From positions 40,346,960-40,410,959 of the forward strand of contig OY978528.1 in the NCBI GenBank assembly GCA_963854835.1: a DNA stretch of 64,000 nucleotides. Reading direction: 5' to 3'. The position numbers and the translations under genes are program-made. The notes under the pieces were generated by a model, which worked only from the letters and a program-made list of their open reading frames with translations, ran no database searches and had not been told where the DNA came from. Each line of letters starts with the position of its first letter. Position 1 is the stretch's first letter. This DNA is from Megamerina dolium. Its lineage: Eukaryota > Arthropoda > Insecta > Diptera > Megamerinidae. Of the stretch, positions 33,895 to 47,532 are shown piece after piece.

Positions 33895-34838
33895 ACTAAG
33901 AGGTAAACTAAAAGATAATTCCTTGAGAAAAAATGCTGAAGATTATTCGGATTATTTATATTTTTCAGTTAACCTTCCACCATATGAACACCGTCTCAAA
34001 CTTTTAACATTGCCAACACTTAAAAGTAGAAGAACGATGTTAAATGCTTGTTTCGTTACAAAATTACTTAAAGGTGAAAACGGATCTCCATTTTTGCTTT
34101 TTGAGCTAGATTTATTTGTGCCAATCCGTTCGTCGAGAAATTATAATGCAATAAAGTTGTCAATGTGTAAAAGTAACTTTGGATATTTAGTCCTGTGAGA
34201 ACCATGTGTAAAGACTACAATAACAGTTATTCATTTATTGATTACCACATTCCTTTGCATGCTATAAAATCATCAATTCTCTCGTCTTTAAACTAATTAT
34301 GATTTGTAATGTTGTTTTAATAATTACTTTGTTTTATAAACAGCTGTATTTATAGCTGTATTTCTAATTTCGTTTGTAGTCACTTGCTACTACTTCTTCG
34401 CGTGCTCAGAACAGCTGGTCTGTTACTGATCGGTCACCGGTTCGTACGTTATAAGGACGTGCCCCTCGGTTTATAAGCATTTTGTTCCATACAATTTGAC
34501 ACACCTTAATAAACATATCGTGCGTCTGCAAACAAACATGCAAAGTGAATTAAACAAAGCAAAGAAAAAATATGAAGATGAAAAAGAGTAGTAGTGTTTT
34601 TTGGGAAGTTGTATTAAAATGTCTCTTACCCCTCAATTAGCCTATCTCATTCGCAAACAAATAATAAAAGTGCTGAAACAATGCCACCACCAGCACTATC
34701 ATCATCTGTACATACTCGTATCGACAGGCCACCATCGGACATTATGCTACTAACTGTGATCATTGATTATGTTATGCTTGAATATTTGGGGCATATGCAA
34801 AATACAATATACAATATAAGCTAAAATGCAATGTAACC

Positions 34839-34869
<31 letters not shown>

Positions 34870-35835
34870 TAACAACAAAGACTAGGAAAGATTGAAATGA
34901 AATTGATCGCTTGTATGGAAGTAAATACCACTCGTATGCTTCGCTTATATTTTTGTGAACTGTTGTTTTAAGTGAATTGATTTGGAGCAGACCACCAACA
35001 TATCAGCTAACACCATTACACATGTCTATATAGATATGTGTAAATATATATATACATACTACACACATACAATACAATGATCGCTGTTGTTGTTTATGAA
35101 GTATGGAGAGGCATATAGCATGCACAATAGCATCATCCGTTGATTTGGTTACAGGGCGGTCGTTGATCATACAAACATGCACGCATATACGATCGCTTGT
35201 GTACTTACTTACATATGTATATACCAACATGCTTTCTTTTCTTTCTGCTATACCATGCCACTATACAATGTGTGAAAAGTGTAGGCTGCCAAGCCCGCAT
35301 ATACCATATCCACATATGTATGTATCATACATACATAACTACAAATATCCGCAAGTGCGTTTCACTAGGGCCAAATGATGAAAATTAGGCCAATTAGTTT
35401 TTGTTTGATTTTCATATGCTGGCTTTGATCGAACATGTGCTACTCAATATGTATGTATGCATATAGAACGAGTATGTAGGTCTGGTCAACATCATTTCAT
35501 CATAGCTGTTGAGTACTGATAGTGCATAAGCTTAATTTAACTAATTGCTTTGATGCAATCACATGGCATAGAGGAATGCATATATGCAATATATGTTGAT
35601 GTAATGATGTTAATGTTTTCTCAGTATATCAAATGATTGTGGTATATGCCCAAGTGGTAAGTAAACGCTTCGATATTATATATAATGGGTCATATGGGTA
35701 AGATCAATGTGATGTGTGTTTCAAACAGGAAAATCGTAATATGGTGTTGATTATGGTTTTGGGAAATTACCACTAAATAAGATTATTTAGGAGCTTTCAA
35801 CATAATCTGATTGCAATATGGTGGCATGCATGCAT
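33895..35835. other. spacer with simple repeats, no gene recognised
   Basis: (AAT)n near 34842-34865 and GCATGCATGCATGCA near 35823-35838. No coding motif. A 91-codon frame at 33923-34198 is anonymous; I do not support it as a gene. Confidence 0.5.
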
Positions 35836-36005
35836 GCAGGTGGCATGTTGTTGTTGTTGTTGTTGTAGCAGCAGGAATACGGAAATGTTAATTAATGCCA
35901 TTATTGGCAGCGGTGTTGTTGTAGGGGTCGGTGTTGGCGTTGGCATCGGTGTTGTTGTTGATGTCAGTGACGCCGCTGGCATCGGTGCCGCCGTCATCCA
36001 CTCTC

Positions 36006-36977
36006 TCATGCAGCGGCAAATGCGAAGCTTGCAACATCATGTGGAGCCGTCCATAGTGCCTCAACTCGCAGGTCTGTAGGTTTCGCAGCACACGCGAAGA
36101 GGTGTTCTACAGTGTGCGGACCAATATTACAGTGTGGGCAGATGTCCGGAACCTCAGGATCCAAGCATGCGCGATAATGCGCCAGCATGCGTGACCAACC
36201 AGATCTGAGCTGTGCGAGAGTGGCTCTGGTCGCCCGCGGCAGCTCCCGCTCGCTCACCGAGATGGGCGGCGGACGGCCTCCTAGCACAATGTTGTGCTGA
36301 ACACTTGTCGCCTCCTCCACGATTTCAGTGTGGACAGATCTCAACGCCAACCTGTAGTCTGCTGGGTCGTCTGTAATGACGTCTGCCAGTTCCCCAATGT
36401 ACGACTGCACGTTCCTGCGTAGATTTCGTGGTGGCGGTTCTCGTAACATTAAGTCTCTGTTCGGATGCCCGGCAACATGGCAGGCAAGCACGAACTGTTT
36501 GGCAAGCAGCGCGTTGTGAGACCTCACAGGAAGAAGCGATGTTTCCGCATGAAGGTGGTCTTCACTGGTCATTAGGTGGCAGCCAGTGATCACCCTCATC
36601 GCTGCGTTTTGGCATGACTGTAGGCTGGTCCAGTGTGTGTCTGCAAGTTGGGGAGTCCACACTGCAGCCGCATAATTCGCAATCGGTCAGACTATCACCT
36701 TGTACGTTGCCGACAGCGTCTCTTTGTCTTTACCCCAGGTACTTCTGATGTTCGTCGCGTGAGCAGCGAAAGTAAACATGTTGTCCAGGGTCACACCTAA
36801 GATCTTAGGGTGTAACACCGTGGGCACAGCAGTGTCTCCGATGGTTATGGGAGGCGTCACATGTACCTCTTTTGTCCAGGTGGTGAACAGTGTGGCAGAG
36901 GACTTGGTGGGTGACAGGAAAAGATTATGGCGGCGGAAGAAGTCGCACAGCGAAGCCAAGTAAACATTTAAGCCACG
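36006..36977 (-). pseudogene. RT thumb and C-terminal zinc finger (Ingi-like)
   Basis: Reads NLFLSPTKSSATLFTTWTKE, HPKILGVTLDNMFTFAAHAT and, after a small deletion relative to the short copy (near 36747), TWGKDKETLSATYKVIV. TGA 36687-36689 follows, then NYAAAVWTPQLADTHWTSLQ onward for 218 codons. DICPHCNIGPHTVEHLFACA supplies the C-C-H-C finger. The same TGA is in the copy at 20588-20590. The tail after 36006 is frameshifted into an Asn/Asp/Thr-rich run that leads to the (CAA)n end. Confidence 0.87.
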
Positions 36978-38466
36978 TCATATGAAGTCTATGTCATTAC
37001 CCGATGTCAGGATGGAGCAGTCGTCCGCATACGTTACCAGTGTAATACCTTCTTGTGGTGGTGGAAGGTGAGCCATATAAAAGTTAAAGAAATGGGGAGA
37101 AAGAACTCCGCCCTGTGGGACCCCTAGCTTCAACCTTCTATGCCTTGACGTCATATTCCGGAACTCCACAAAGGACATTCTGCCACTGAGGTAGTTGGCG
37201 AGCCATCGCTTTATGGTGTTCTGGAGGGACGAACTCGCAATATAATCTGTCAAGGTGGTATGACACACGGTGTCAAAGGCCTTCTCCAGGTCAAGCGCGA
37301 CCAGAATCGTGCGGTGACAGGGTCGGTGCTGGTTGAGACCATCGCTGATCTGCGAAGTTATACGATAGAGCGCCGTGGTGGTACTGTGGCATTTGCGGAA
37401 TCCATGCTGATGTGGTGCCAGTGGGAGGTGTTCATTTAAAGCTGGTAGCATTGTTGCCTCCAGAGTCTTGGCTATTGGTGACAACAGGGATATCGGTCTG
37501 TATGAACTGCCGATATCTGCAGCTTTCCCTGGCTTTTGAATGGGTATTATTCTACCCGTTTTCCAGATTTCAGGTTTAATGTGTGTTCTGATGGATAGGT
37601 TGAAGACCGATGTCATATAAGCTATTGCAGACTGTGGTAGGTGTTTTAGCATTACCATGGAGATTCCGTCAGGCCCAAGTGCCTTGGAGGTCTTCGCCCG
37701 CTTTATAGCCGCCTCCACCTCGCCGGATGTAATGTCCCACTCATCGTCGAGAGCCTGCAAGCGTTTCAGAGTCCTGCGAATACCACGAATAGCCTTTGAT
37801 CTTTTAGCGAGGTGTTCAACAAATTGTTTGCAGAAACTCTGTGCGCATTTTTTGGCATCGTACAGTGGAGGGCCGTTGAAGGCAATCGCCGTGGAGCCGC
37901 TACGTTTAGTGGTGTTGGATAAGGCCTTGATCGTGGTCCACAACTTCCTCGAACCGAAATTACTGTTGTCCAGGTGTTCACGCCATATTCTCTGACGGTG
38001 TTCGGTAGTGAGATTGCGTATCTTCATATTTAGCTGCTGAAAAATCAAGGGGATTCTTCCTACAGGAATAAATCGAGAGGACGCTTTGACAATAATTTTT
38101 CGAAGGCGCTTTTCTCCCTTACGTACACAGATGGGGGGTGGCTCCATGGAGATTTTGATGTTGATAAATTCAGTGAAGCTCTTCCATTTGGCTTTGTTGA
38201 AGTTTACGAAGGTACGCTTCTCTGACTCGCAAAACTCTTCCACACGATTCAGCGTGATGACAATAGGTATATGGTCCGAGCTTAGAGCCGTTTCGGTGTT
38301 CCAGAGGGTCCCAGTAAGAATTAATGTGCTCGCCAAGGTGACATCTGGAGCAGTACTGCTGGAGCCTTGTATGCGTGTTGGAACATTCTTATTCAGTATG
38401 CCATAGTCGGAACCATCAATTTCGGAGCACAAATGGGTTCCGCGTGAGTCACAGCTATGTGATGTA
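36978..38466 (-). pseudogene. endonuclease 3' part and reverse transcriptase (Ingi-like)
   Basis: Past the mariner the frame continues with TSHSCDSRGTHL, LSSDHIPIVITL (the SDH motif), a linker, then RT blocks: SKALGPDGISMVML, GRIIPIQKPGKAADIGSSYR, PISLLSPIAKTLE, HQHGFRKCHSTTTALYRI, LVALDLEKAFDTV, KLGVPQGGVLSPHFFNFYM and VTYADDCSIL (catalytic YADD). It runs about 495 codons uninterrupted to an in-frame TGA (36978-36980). It then resumes in frame with GLNVYLASLCDFFRR. The RT core itself is intact, so this copy was lost by few lesions. Confidence 0.9.
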
Positions 38467-39025
38467 CATTCTGTCAAATAAGTACCCGGAAATTCTCATT
38501 TTTAATTTTCCCTCTGAGAATATTTCAAAAAAATTTTTTTTTTCCAGATTGGCACAACTGTCAGCCACTATTCTATGAATTTTTATTGCTATGTGTCATT
38601 TAGTTTGGTTACGGCGTCATTAGGAACAAGTCAACCTTTTGTGTGCGTTACGATTTTTACTATGGATATACATCAAAACTAATTCGCAACGAGAACTGAA
38701 GGCCATCCCGGAATATAGCTTTAAAAAGTGTTTCGATGATTGGATTGTTCGTTGGAAGAAGTGTATTGCCTCAGAAGGGGCCTATTTTGAAGGAGATATA
38801 ATAAATTTAGATGATTGATAAGTTGTTTGTGTTTTATTTCAAATTTCCGGGTACTTATTTGACAGAATGTATAGCTTTAAAAAGTGTTTCGATGATTGGA
38901 TTGTTCATTGGAAGAAGTGTATTGCCTCAGAAGGGGCCTATTTTGAATGGGATATAATAAATTTAGATGATTGATAAGTTGTTTGTGTTTTATTTCAAAT
39001 TTCCGGATACTTATTTGACAGAATG
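38467..39025 (+). mobile_element. internally deleted mariner with tandemly duplicated right end
   Basis: The ends are CATTCTGTCAAATAAGTACC... in inverted orientation (about 28 bp, one mismatch: ATACTT for GTACTT at the far right), with TA at 38465-38466 and 39026-39027. The plus strand holds only the last transposase codons (AIPEYSFKKCFDDWIVRWKK, then CIASEGAYFEGDIINLDD), typical of a mariner C-terminus. A 156-bp segment comprising that coding end and the TIR is repeated in tandem (38715-38870 and 38871-39026). Excision with one TA would rejoin HHESWF and TSHSCD of the host retrotransposon in frame. Non-autonomous. Confidence 0.92.
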
Positions 39026-39910
39026 TAAACCACGACTCGTGGTGCGCATTGAAGTCTCCCATGGTAAGCCGATCGCCGCCGCGGAGCAAATGCGCAATGG
39101 AGGCTTGGTATTGAAAAAGACAGCAGCTAACCGGGGGAATGTAGACGTTCACTAATTCAATTCCAGAGTTACCTGATTTAACGGCAATGCCTTGTTGTTC
39201 GAGAATGTCATCTCGGGGGGACCTCAATGGCAGGCTCAGCACCCTATATCTGACTGAATTGTGGATCACGAACGCAAGCCCTCCTCCATTGTTCCTGCTT
39301 CTGTCTTGTCTGACTATCGAGTAGTTCGCAACATGGGTGAGGTTAGAGTTCGGTGTTATCCTGGTCTCCTGTATGGCCGCAACACAGATGCCGTGTGAAT
39401 CCATAAAGTTTGCAACTTCATGAATTTTGCCGGAAAGTCCATTGCAATTGAGTTGCATCACACGAAATGACGATGGTGTACTGCTTTCGGCATTGTGGGC
39501 ACCTAGGGTGTTGTGAGGACGGAGCGCATGAGGCGGGTGCGACTGGTCAGCAACAGGCACTGGATCGCATGTGGTGTTAATCTGCAGGCTCGAGTTCGCA
39601 ACTGGAGGTCTGGGCCGATGAGGCAATGGCACAAGCTGGTGGTTACTATTGCAAGGGTAACTATTTGTGGTGTCGCTTTGCAATTCCGTGCTCACTCCTC
39701 TGCAGCACGCAGCAGTGAAATCGACACCCCACGATCGATGAGAACGAAGACCCGAACAGGGACGCAGGTGGCACCATTCCTGACAAGAATTGCATCGAAC
39801 TGACGTGCAATTCTTAGAAATGGGATTGGAACACACTGAACATATCCATGCGTCAGCATTGTGGCATTGTGGTGTATTGATCTGTTACATACGGGACAAA
39901 TCCAGGTAGG
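39025..39910 (-). pseudogene. PHD-like finger and endonuclease 5' part (Ingi-like)
   Basis: After CPVCNRSIHHNATMLTHGYVQC a frameshift near 39835 separates the first Cys pair from VRCNSCQEWCHLRPCSGL, a PHD-like arrangement. A Pro/His/Asn-rich linker follows. The endonuclease then reads FRVMQLNCNGLSGK (Asn motif), VAAIQETRI (Glu motif), GGGLAFVIHNSV, ELVNVYIPP and LTMGDFNAHHESWF (Asp-x-Asn motif). Immediately after ESWF a mariner interrupts the gene. Functionally this part would bind nucleic acid and nick the target; the copy is broken by the frameshift and the insertion. Confidence 0.85.
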
Positions 39911-40135
39911 ACCGGGATTTTGTTCCACTCCGGCACACATCAATAGGATGAGGAGCAGCATAGCCGTATGTGCTGAGTTGAACGGTCTTTGGTCGACCAG
40001 TAAGGTCGAGTGCTTCCGGGACGTAGACCCATCCGTTCTTGGGAAGCCTTTTGGCGTATATCGTTCTGTGTGGTCCAGTTTTAGCAATTTATTCTCTGTT
40101 ACCGCCACATACAACCTTGTACAAAGTAATTTCAT
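39908..40135 (-). CDS. leader with 2A-like NPGP motif (start of Ingi-like ORF)
   Basis: The frame opens at Met 40135 and leads to MLLLILLMCAGVEQNPGP at 39961-39908, directly followed by TWICPVC, the start of a Cys/His finger. The hydrophobic stretch before E-x-N-P-G-P resembles the 2A-like leader of some non-LTR elements, where the ribosome skips the last Gly-Pro bond and the leader can act as a signal sequence. The classical consensus is D-V/I-E-x-N-P-G-P; here the Asp position is Gly (codon GGA). Skipping activity is therefore uncertain. The frame runs on past 39908 until a frameshift in the finger. Confidence 0.7.
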
Positions 40136-40164
40136 TCCTATTTTTAAACAAAATTAACCCTTCC

Positions 40165-42110
40165 TCAAATCAAATCAAAACATACTTTTCGATCAGACCA
40201 TAATTACCAGAATTATCCTCAAAGCATATCTGATCGTGTCCTTTGTACTTTGATTAATTCTAACAGTTTTACTGCAATCATATTATTTGTTTGGTTAAAA
40301 GTAATTTAAAATCGAGAGTCATATTTTAATTAAACTGGAAAAACATAAATTTTATAGGAATGGCAAGTCTATTTGCGGAAAATTTTAGGACAGAAGAAAG
40401 AATTGAGTTCGGCCATATATTTCAATACTGTAGCGTTGGTACTTGGGCAATTATAAGATTACTTGTCGACTTGGAGGTGCATTTAAAAATTTTTTTTGAA
40501 AGAAGCCTTCCTAAGGAGCAAATATGGATAAATTGCTGAGTAGTAAAAATTGATGAGGACCCGTCGTATATTTTACACGTCTAGGAACACTATGGATGTT
40601 GTGGGAGCGAAATTTATAAATTCGTCAGTATAGTAAAAAAAAATGTTGGAAAGAAAAACTTAATAGGATTTATTCCGCATTTTAACTCCCTAGAGGCGAT
40701 TTTGGATATTTTAATTAAAGTTTCAACTTTTATAATTTCTAGGAGATTATGAAAATGAGACATTACTGAGTCAAACCAATACTAGATTCGAATTGAACTG
40801 ATATACTTATATACTGAGATACTTATAGAAATTAATATCCCGTCTGCTGGACAATAGCTTTTTGCTTTTTTCGTGTGGCATGAAAACTTATGTTAATTAT
40901 AAGTGGGTAACTATCGCTTAAAACTACAATTCGTATGATTGCTAATAATAGAATATAAACACCAATGACAGCTTAATGAAGTTATTATCATTCCCAATGC
41001 TCAACATGATCAACTAACTGATCAAGTCATGCTCTATAAATAATATCTATATATTTGACACGCTATGCCTACTGTTAGGACATATATGTACATAAGTATT
41101 CGCACTAAAATTGAAAAAAACCTTAACTATGTATTATATATCAATTGTTTTTGTTTAATTACCTTCTCTATCCATTCACAATAATCGCAATTGACCGACA
41201 CCACGTTACAAAGTGACAAAAAAGCAAGAGGCAAACAGTACACAAACAACAGGGCCGCGCGTCAATTTAGACACGCAATACAATGTAGCTCGCAATTACA
41301 CATGTATGAATATAAATGCAAAAAAATAGAGAAAAGAAAACAAAATGTAACAAAACTCACAAATGGTATACAATTCATGTCAAAACGACGTGTTGTTTTC
41401 ATGTTGTTTGCTTGAAATATAATTTAAAATAACCACACAACAACAATTAACACGTAGATAGGCACAATTGTACAAGTGGAAAGGTAAAATAAGTACCACA
41501 CGAAGGCATAATCCTCTCAACGTGACGATCATGATGATGATGATGACGACGACAGCAAAACAGCGTAAAAGAGACGCTGACAAATTGCCACTTATTTGCA
41601 ATAATGTCCTCATGTCGTGTTGATTTGTTTTTTTTTTCTTCTCTTAAATTGTAATTTCTTATTTTTCGTTTATTTTGCTCACAAACACTAAATTGTGAGA
41701 TAAATGAATCGCATAAAAATGATTGTATTTAAAATGCGTGACACGTACCTTATTTTGTTTAGTGTTTTTTTTTGCTTGTTTGTTTATTTTTGTCTTACGA
41801 TGACACAGCAAAAGCTAAAATATATGTCTTCCATATTGTCGATCCGTTTTAACAGCATTCATCCACTTATTTGCTATGCTTGTTACCTCAGATCACTAAA
41901 ATACTACTTGACCACTCAAAAATCTGTTAGTCTCCATCAATTATTACAATAAAATATAGTTTTCGGATTGCTGTTATATCTCAATAGCAGTTTGCACCAT
42001 TTATAAGTTCAGTTCTGACATTTAAATTTTATTAAACAAGACGTAAATTTTATACACATAATTATAATATCTACATACAACTGTTGTGGGATCACATTTT
42101 AAGTAAAAAA
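40165..42110. other. AT-rich spacer, no gene recognised
   Basis: No coding or TE motif. A GATGATGATGATGA patch is near 41530-41548. Part of 40165-40870 could be the 5' UTR of the Ingi-like element, which I could not prove. Confidence 0.5.
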
Positions 42111-42114
42111 AAAA

Positions 42115-43446
42115 ATGGCCTTACAGTCGACTGGGGCCGACCAAATTATACCCTGCATATGTAGAGGTGTATATAAAAAGTTTGCTTGTATATCCATCCT
42201 TTTCTTTCACTACTTTGTATAGGAGCTACATTAAGAACCAGGCTACCTCACCAATTTTTGAGGAATAATTTCTGCGTATAATACTAAACTACCTAGGATG
42301 CAATGGGTTGACCTAGGCGTATTATTTAGTAAGTTATGGGTGTTTTAATGTTTAAGATAAATCCGAGATTTTGTACGGAAGCTATATAAAAAGTGGGCGT
42401 GACTTACCTCTTTCTTGTATATCTAATTAATTTTTCAATATCAATCCACTCCTTAAATTTGGTTGTCCTACGCTGAATAGTTCGTAAGTTATAGCGGTTT
42501 AAATTTTTTTTAATTTTCCAAAGTTGGTATGGAAGCCCCATTAAGAAGTGGTTGTGGCATGAGGATTTTTTGTCAGATTATTTTCGGCTACCATATTAGC
42601 CGAAGTTTTAATTATAATTGTTCTAGACAGAAGTATGCAGAAGTTACAGCTATTTCAATTTAAAAGAATTTCACTCATTTTGTACAGGGGCTACGATAAA
42701 CAGTGGGCGTGGCGCGCCCATTTCCTGTGAGCCTAATTGCAGGTACAATACTAATCCACACCTTAAATCTCGGTATTCTACGCTGAATAGTTTGCAAGTT
42801 ACGGAGCTTAAAAATTTTAGTTTAATACCCTCGACTTCGTATGGGAGACCCAAAAAGGAGTGGGTGTGGCACACTGATTTTCTGCCATGTTATTTCTCAC
42901 TACCATGTTAATCTAAATGGCAATTATGGTTATTCTAGACAGAAGATTGTAGAAGTTACAGCAGTTTCAATTTAAAGAAGTACAGACACTTTGTATGGGA
43001 GCTACGCTAGAAAGTAGGCGTGGCTCACTTTTGGCGAGGTTATATAGTAGTATAATATACGTCTATGTGCCAAATATTGTTGTCCCAAGTGGTATATTAT
43101 GTGAGTTATAGCAAGTTAAAGATTTTGAACATTCCGAGGTTAGTCGCTTTGAATGCTTGGTTTGGACGTGGCTATTGACCGATCATGCCCAATATCAATC
43201 CCCTCCGTACCCTTGGATCATAGGTTACTTGTGCCAAATTTCGTAGAAATAGCTCAATATTTACTCAAGTTATCGTGCGAACCAGCCAGGTGACAGACAG
43301 ACGGACGGACATCGTTAAATCGAAAATTTAATCGACGCTGATCACGAATATATATCTATGTCTATATCTCCGGAGATTCCTTCAAGTGGACACAAACATC
43401 TGACCGAAATGAATATACAATGCATATTGCATTATGCAGGGTATAA
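42115..43446 (-). mobile_element. mini-me-like element, copy b
   Basis: The plus strand begins with CTTACAGTCGACTGGGGCCG and ACCAAATTATACCCTGCATA (element 3' end reversed) and ends TGCATTATGCAGGGTATAA (5' end reversed). Array half-units occupy the middle, about five by eye. A GACA/GACG tract near 43290-43312 (GTCY on the element strand) and the GATCAGCGTCGATTAAATTT core (reverse complement) lie near the 5' end. Architecture is the same as copies a and c. The extra TTGGTCGGCCCCAG segment beyond the inverted end is shared by a, b and c, so it belongs to the element. Confidence 0.8.
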
Positions 43447-43639
43447 TTATAACTTCATGCATCTTTCCAGAAAGCAGGCTCGCCTAATAAATAGGTACTT
43501 TTAGAAAAAATACAAAATAAAGCAAACATAATAATGTCTAGTATCGAGCTTGCTTTCTTTTAAAGTTAGAAAACCTAAAATTGACTTAGGGTCAAAGTTC
43601 AAGCTTCCTATCGAAATTGCTGCCAGTCCAGTATCCCAT

Positions 43640-43935
43640 ACTTTTTCTGCGAACATACTTATCTCTTATCTTTGCCCCAATAAGTGGACTCCCCTACGAA
43701 CAAATTTCCAAAAAACAGCCCAGAAATTTTAGGACAGTGAAATATATGAGCAACCTCCATTAATTTTTACTCCAGAACATTTTTTCCTGAAAATAATTAC
43801 TTTCTTCTTCACCACTTACGCTCCCCTACGAAATTAACGTAAAATTAGCTGAAAATAGTCAAATAACCACATCACTGCCCAGAAATCTCCCATAGAGCGT
43901 TGAAGTGTATAAGCGACATCTTTTAGTCGCCAACT
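43640..43935 (+). repeat. degenerate repeat related to 33.15-33.89 kb
   Basis: Two diverged units share GCCCAGAAATYTY, GTGAAATATATGAGCRACC/GTTGAAGTGTATAAGCGAC, TTTTTYCTGAAAATAATTACTTTCTT and CTCCCCTACGAA. Word order parallels the repeat around SINE copy 2. The unit is about 165 bp. Confidence 0.45.
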
Positions 43936-44355
43936 TTTTTGGTTGTTGACGGATTTTATGTTCCTCAGGCATAGGCTTTAATATTAATTAGTTTTTTATA
44001 CTGTAGATGGTTACGAGAATATTTTCGATAATTCTTTCATGCGCTTATATGCACTACACTATCACTATTGATAGATAGATAGATAGATAGAGATATATAG
44101 ATATCGTTCTTTATTGTAAGAAAATTTTCTTTTAATATAGGACATTTTAAATAAATTAATTAAAGAATATACTATATTGACTCTATGGTCGTCAGTCGGA
44201 AAACAACAATTTTCATGACTTCGAAAACTAACACAAAAACAAAACATAAATAATCTTATATTCAAACATTTAGCTATATTCATTTAAAATCAATTTTCTA
44301 TACACTAAAGCACCAGTGATAAACATTGCCAAATTTTCCCATCCTCCACCACCAT

Positions 44356-45396
44356 TCAATATGTCCAGTGTATCTTTAATATCCAAAGTATATTTTCTAA
44401 AGCACTTAAAACAAATTCTTTGAATATTGGACACTTTCCTGAAAAGTGCGTAATATTTTCAATCTCATTTAAATTACATAAAGAACAGTTTAAATTTATA
44501 CGACCATCAAGATAAATTATATCACACCTAGCTTTAAATATCATTGTTATTTTATATAAATCTATATCGTTATTTAAATAATTTTTGCCAATACAATGAT
44601 CTAAGTTCTTATATATACGCGTACTTTTCATTACCCTGTCCCACATTTTTTGCTTGTTTGTATATTTTAATTGTCCACTATTAGCCTTATACTATAGTTC
44701 CAATCTCTACAATTACGTATGCGCATTGCCAATTAATATCTAAATTTTCTCCTAAGCTCTGTATAGGTTTTGTCCAAAAAACCTGGTTCTCTAGTACCTT
44801 TCTTGTCAATTTATGTGGTAGTCTGTCCTTTCCATATTCAAATAAAGTTTTTGATACGTAGCTCAAGTGAAGTTCAAGAGTGTACAGATGACAATTCGGA
44901 GTATCTGTTTCCAACAAAATGCAAGAAGATGGTGTATTATCTGGCAAACGTAAAATTTTCTTTAAAAAATATAATTGTATTTTGTCTACTAACTCAAACA
45001 TTGAAAACCACCATACTTGTGCTGCATAGCTCTGTATCGCTCTAGTAACTGCCAACAACATTTTCAACTTTGCAGACAGTTTTATTTTCTTATTTGTTAA
45101 AGAGGTACGCCAGGTTGCATTTATGATGTTCTAGGCCAGGCTATTTCTGTTCTCTAAATGTTTTGTGAAACTGAGTTGTGGAGTTAAAATTACTCCAAGG
45201 TAGCTGTACTCTGATCTTATTTCTACACCTTCTCCTCTAAATTTCCATTTTTCTTTTCCAGCCAACCTACCCCCTTTCCTAAAAACCATTATAGCCGACT
45301 TTGAATATTGCATATTAAAGAAATCACAACATTTCTCAAGATTATTTGTCATATTCTGCATTACATCAACATCATCAGACAAAATGAACAAGATTA
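44356..45396 (-). pseudogene. RT thumb and zinc finger (outer retrotransposon)
   Basis: Resumes after the mariner with LILFILSDDVDVMQNMTNNL, which continues the YADD block, then YSKSAIMVFRKGGRLAGKEK, SEYSYLGVILTPQLSFTKHL, SYAAQVWWFSMFE and a C-terminal NLNCSLCNLNEIENITHFSG plus KCPIF (C-x2-C...H-x4-C). Frame breaks lie near 45130, 45068 and 44690. The post-catalytic RT and finger are complete in content but not in frame. Confidence 0.85.
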
Positions 45397-45928
45397 AATC
45401 CGCTGTTTTTCGATAAAAAAAAAATTTTTTATAGAAATCCAAAAATTAATTTATTCAAAGTATTTGCCTTCACTAGCTATATATTTTTCCCATCTCTCGG
45501 GCAATTTGTGTATACCATGCCAAAAGAATTCCTAATTTTTTGAGGAAAACCGCTCGTCTAGCCATTTTCCGACGTGTGACCCATCGACGAAAACAGGTGA
45601 TAGTCAGAAGAGGCCAGGTCTGGAGAATAAGCGGGATGAGGTAGCACCTCCCAATTGAGTGTGTTCAAGTAGTTTTGGACCATTTTTGAAGTGTACGATG
45701 GGGCGTTGTCGTGGAGAAAAATCAGCTTCTCATGTCTTTGTTCATAACCAGGCCTTTTTTCACCCAAAGCACGGCGCAATTTCACTAGTTGTTGGTAGTA
45801 GCGGTGAGCATTGACAGTTTCACCAGGTTTCAACAGCTCGTAGTAGATGACACCCTGCTGATCCCACCAAACGCACACCATCGTCTTGCGTCCAAAGCAA
45901 GGTTGGCCGGGATTGACCCACGATTTTT

Positions 45929-47532
<1,604 letters not shown>

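Larger units (their letters stand above)
35849..40160 (-). mobile_element. long Ingi-like non-LTR retrotransposon with 2A-like motif
   Basis: Minus-strand order: hydrophobic leader with an NPGP motif, a PHD-like Cys/His finger, APE endonuclease, RT, C-terminal C-C-H-C finger, Asn/Asp/Thr-rich tail, (CAA)n 3' tail at about 35849-35868. There is no RNase H. Finger plus APE plus RT with a C-terminal finger resembles Ingi/CR1-type elements; the exact clade is inference. The 5' end is not resolved (the first Met of the leader frame is at 40135). A deleted mariner sits inside the endonuclease (38467-39025). The related short copy is at 19755-20903. Confidence 0.85.

Noticed and set aside
40872..40882. 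GTGGCATG as a target duplication partner of 35840-35848 for the Ingi-like element
   Set aside because: Eight bases within a 700-bp search is weak. It would need a long AT-rich 5' UTR unlike the rest of the element.
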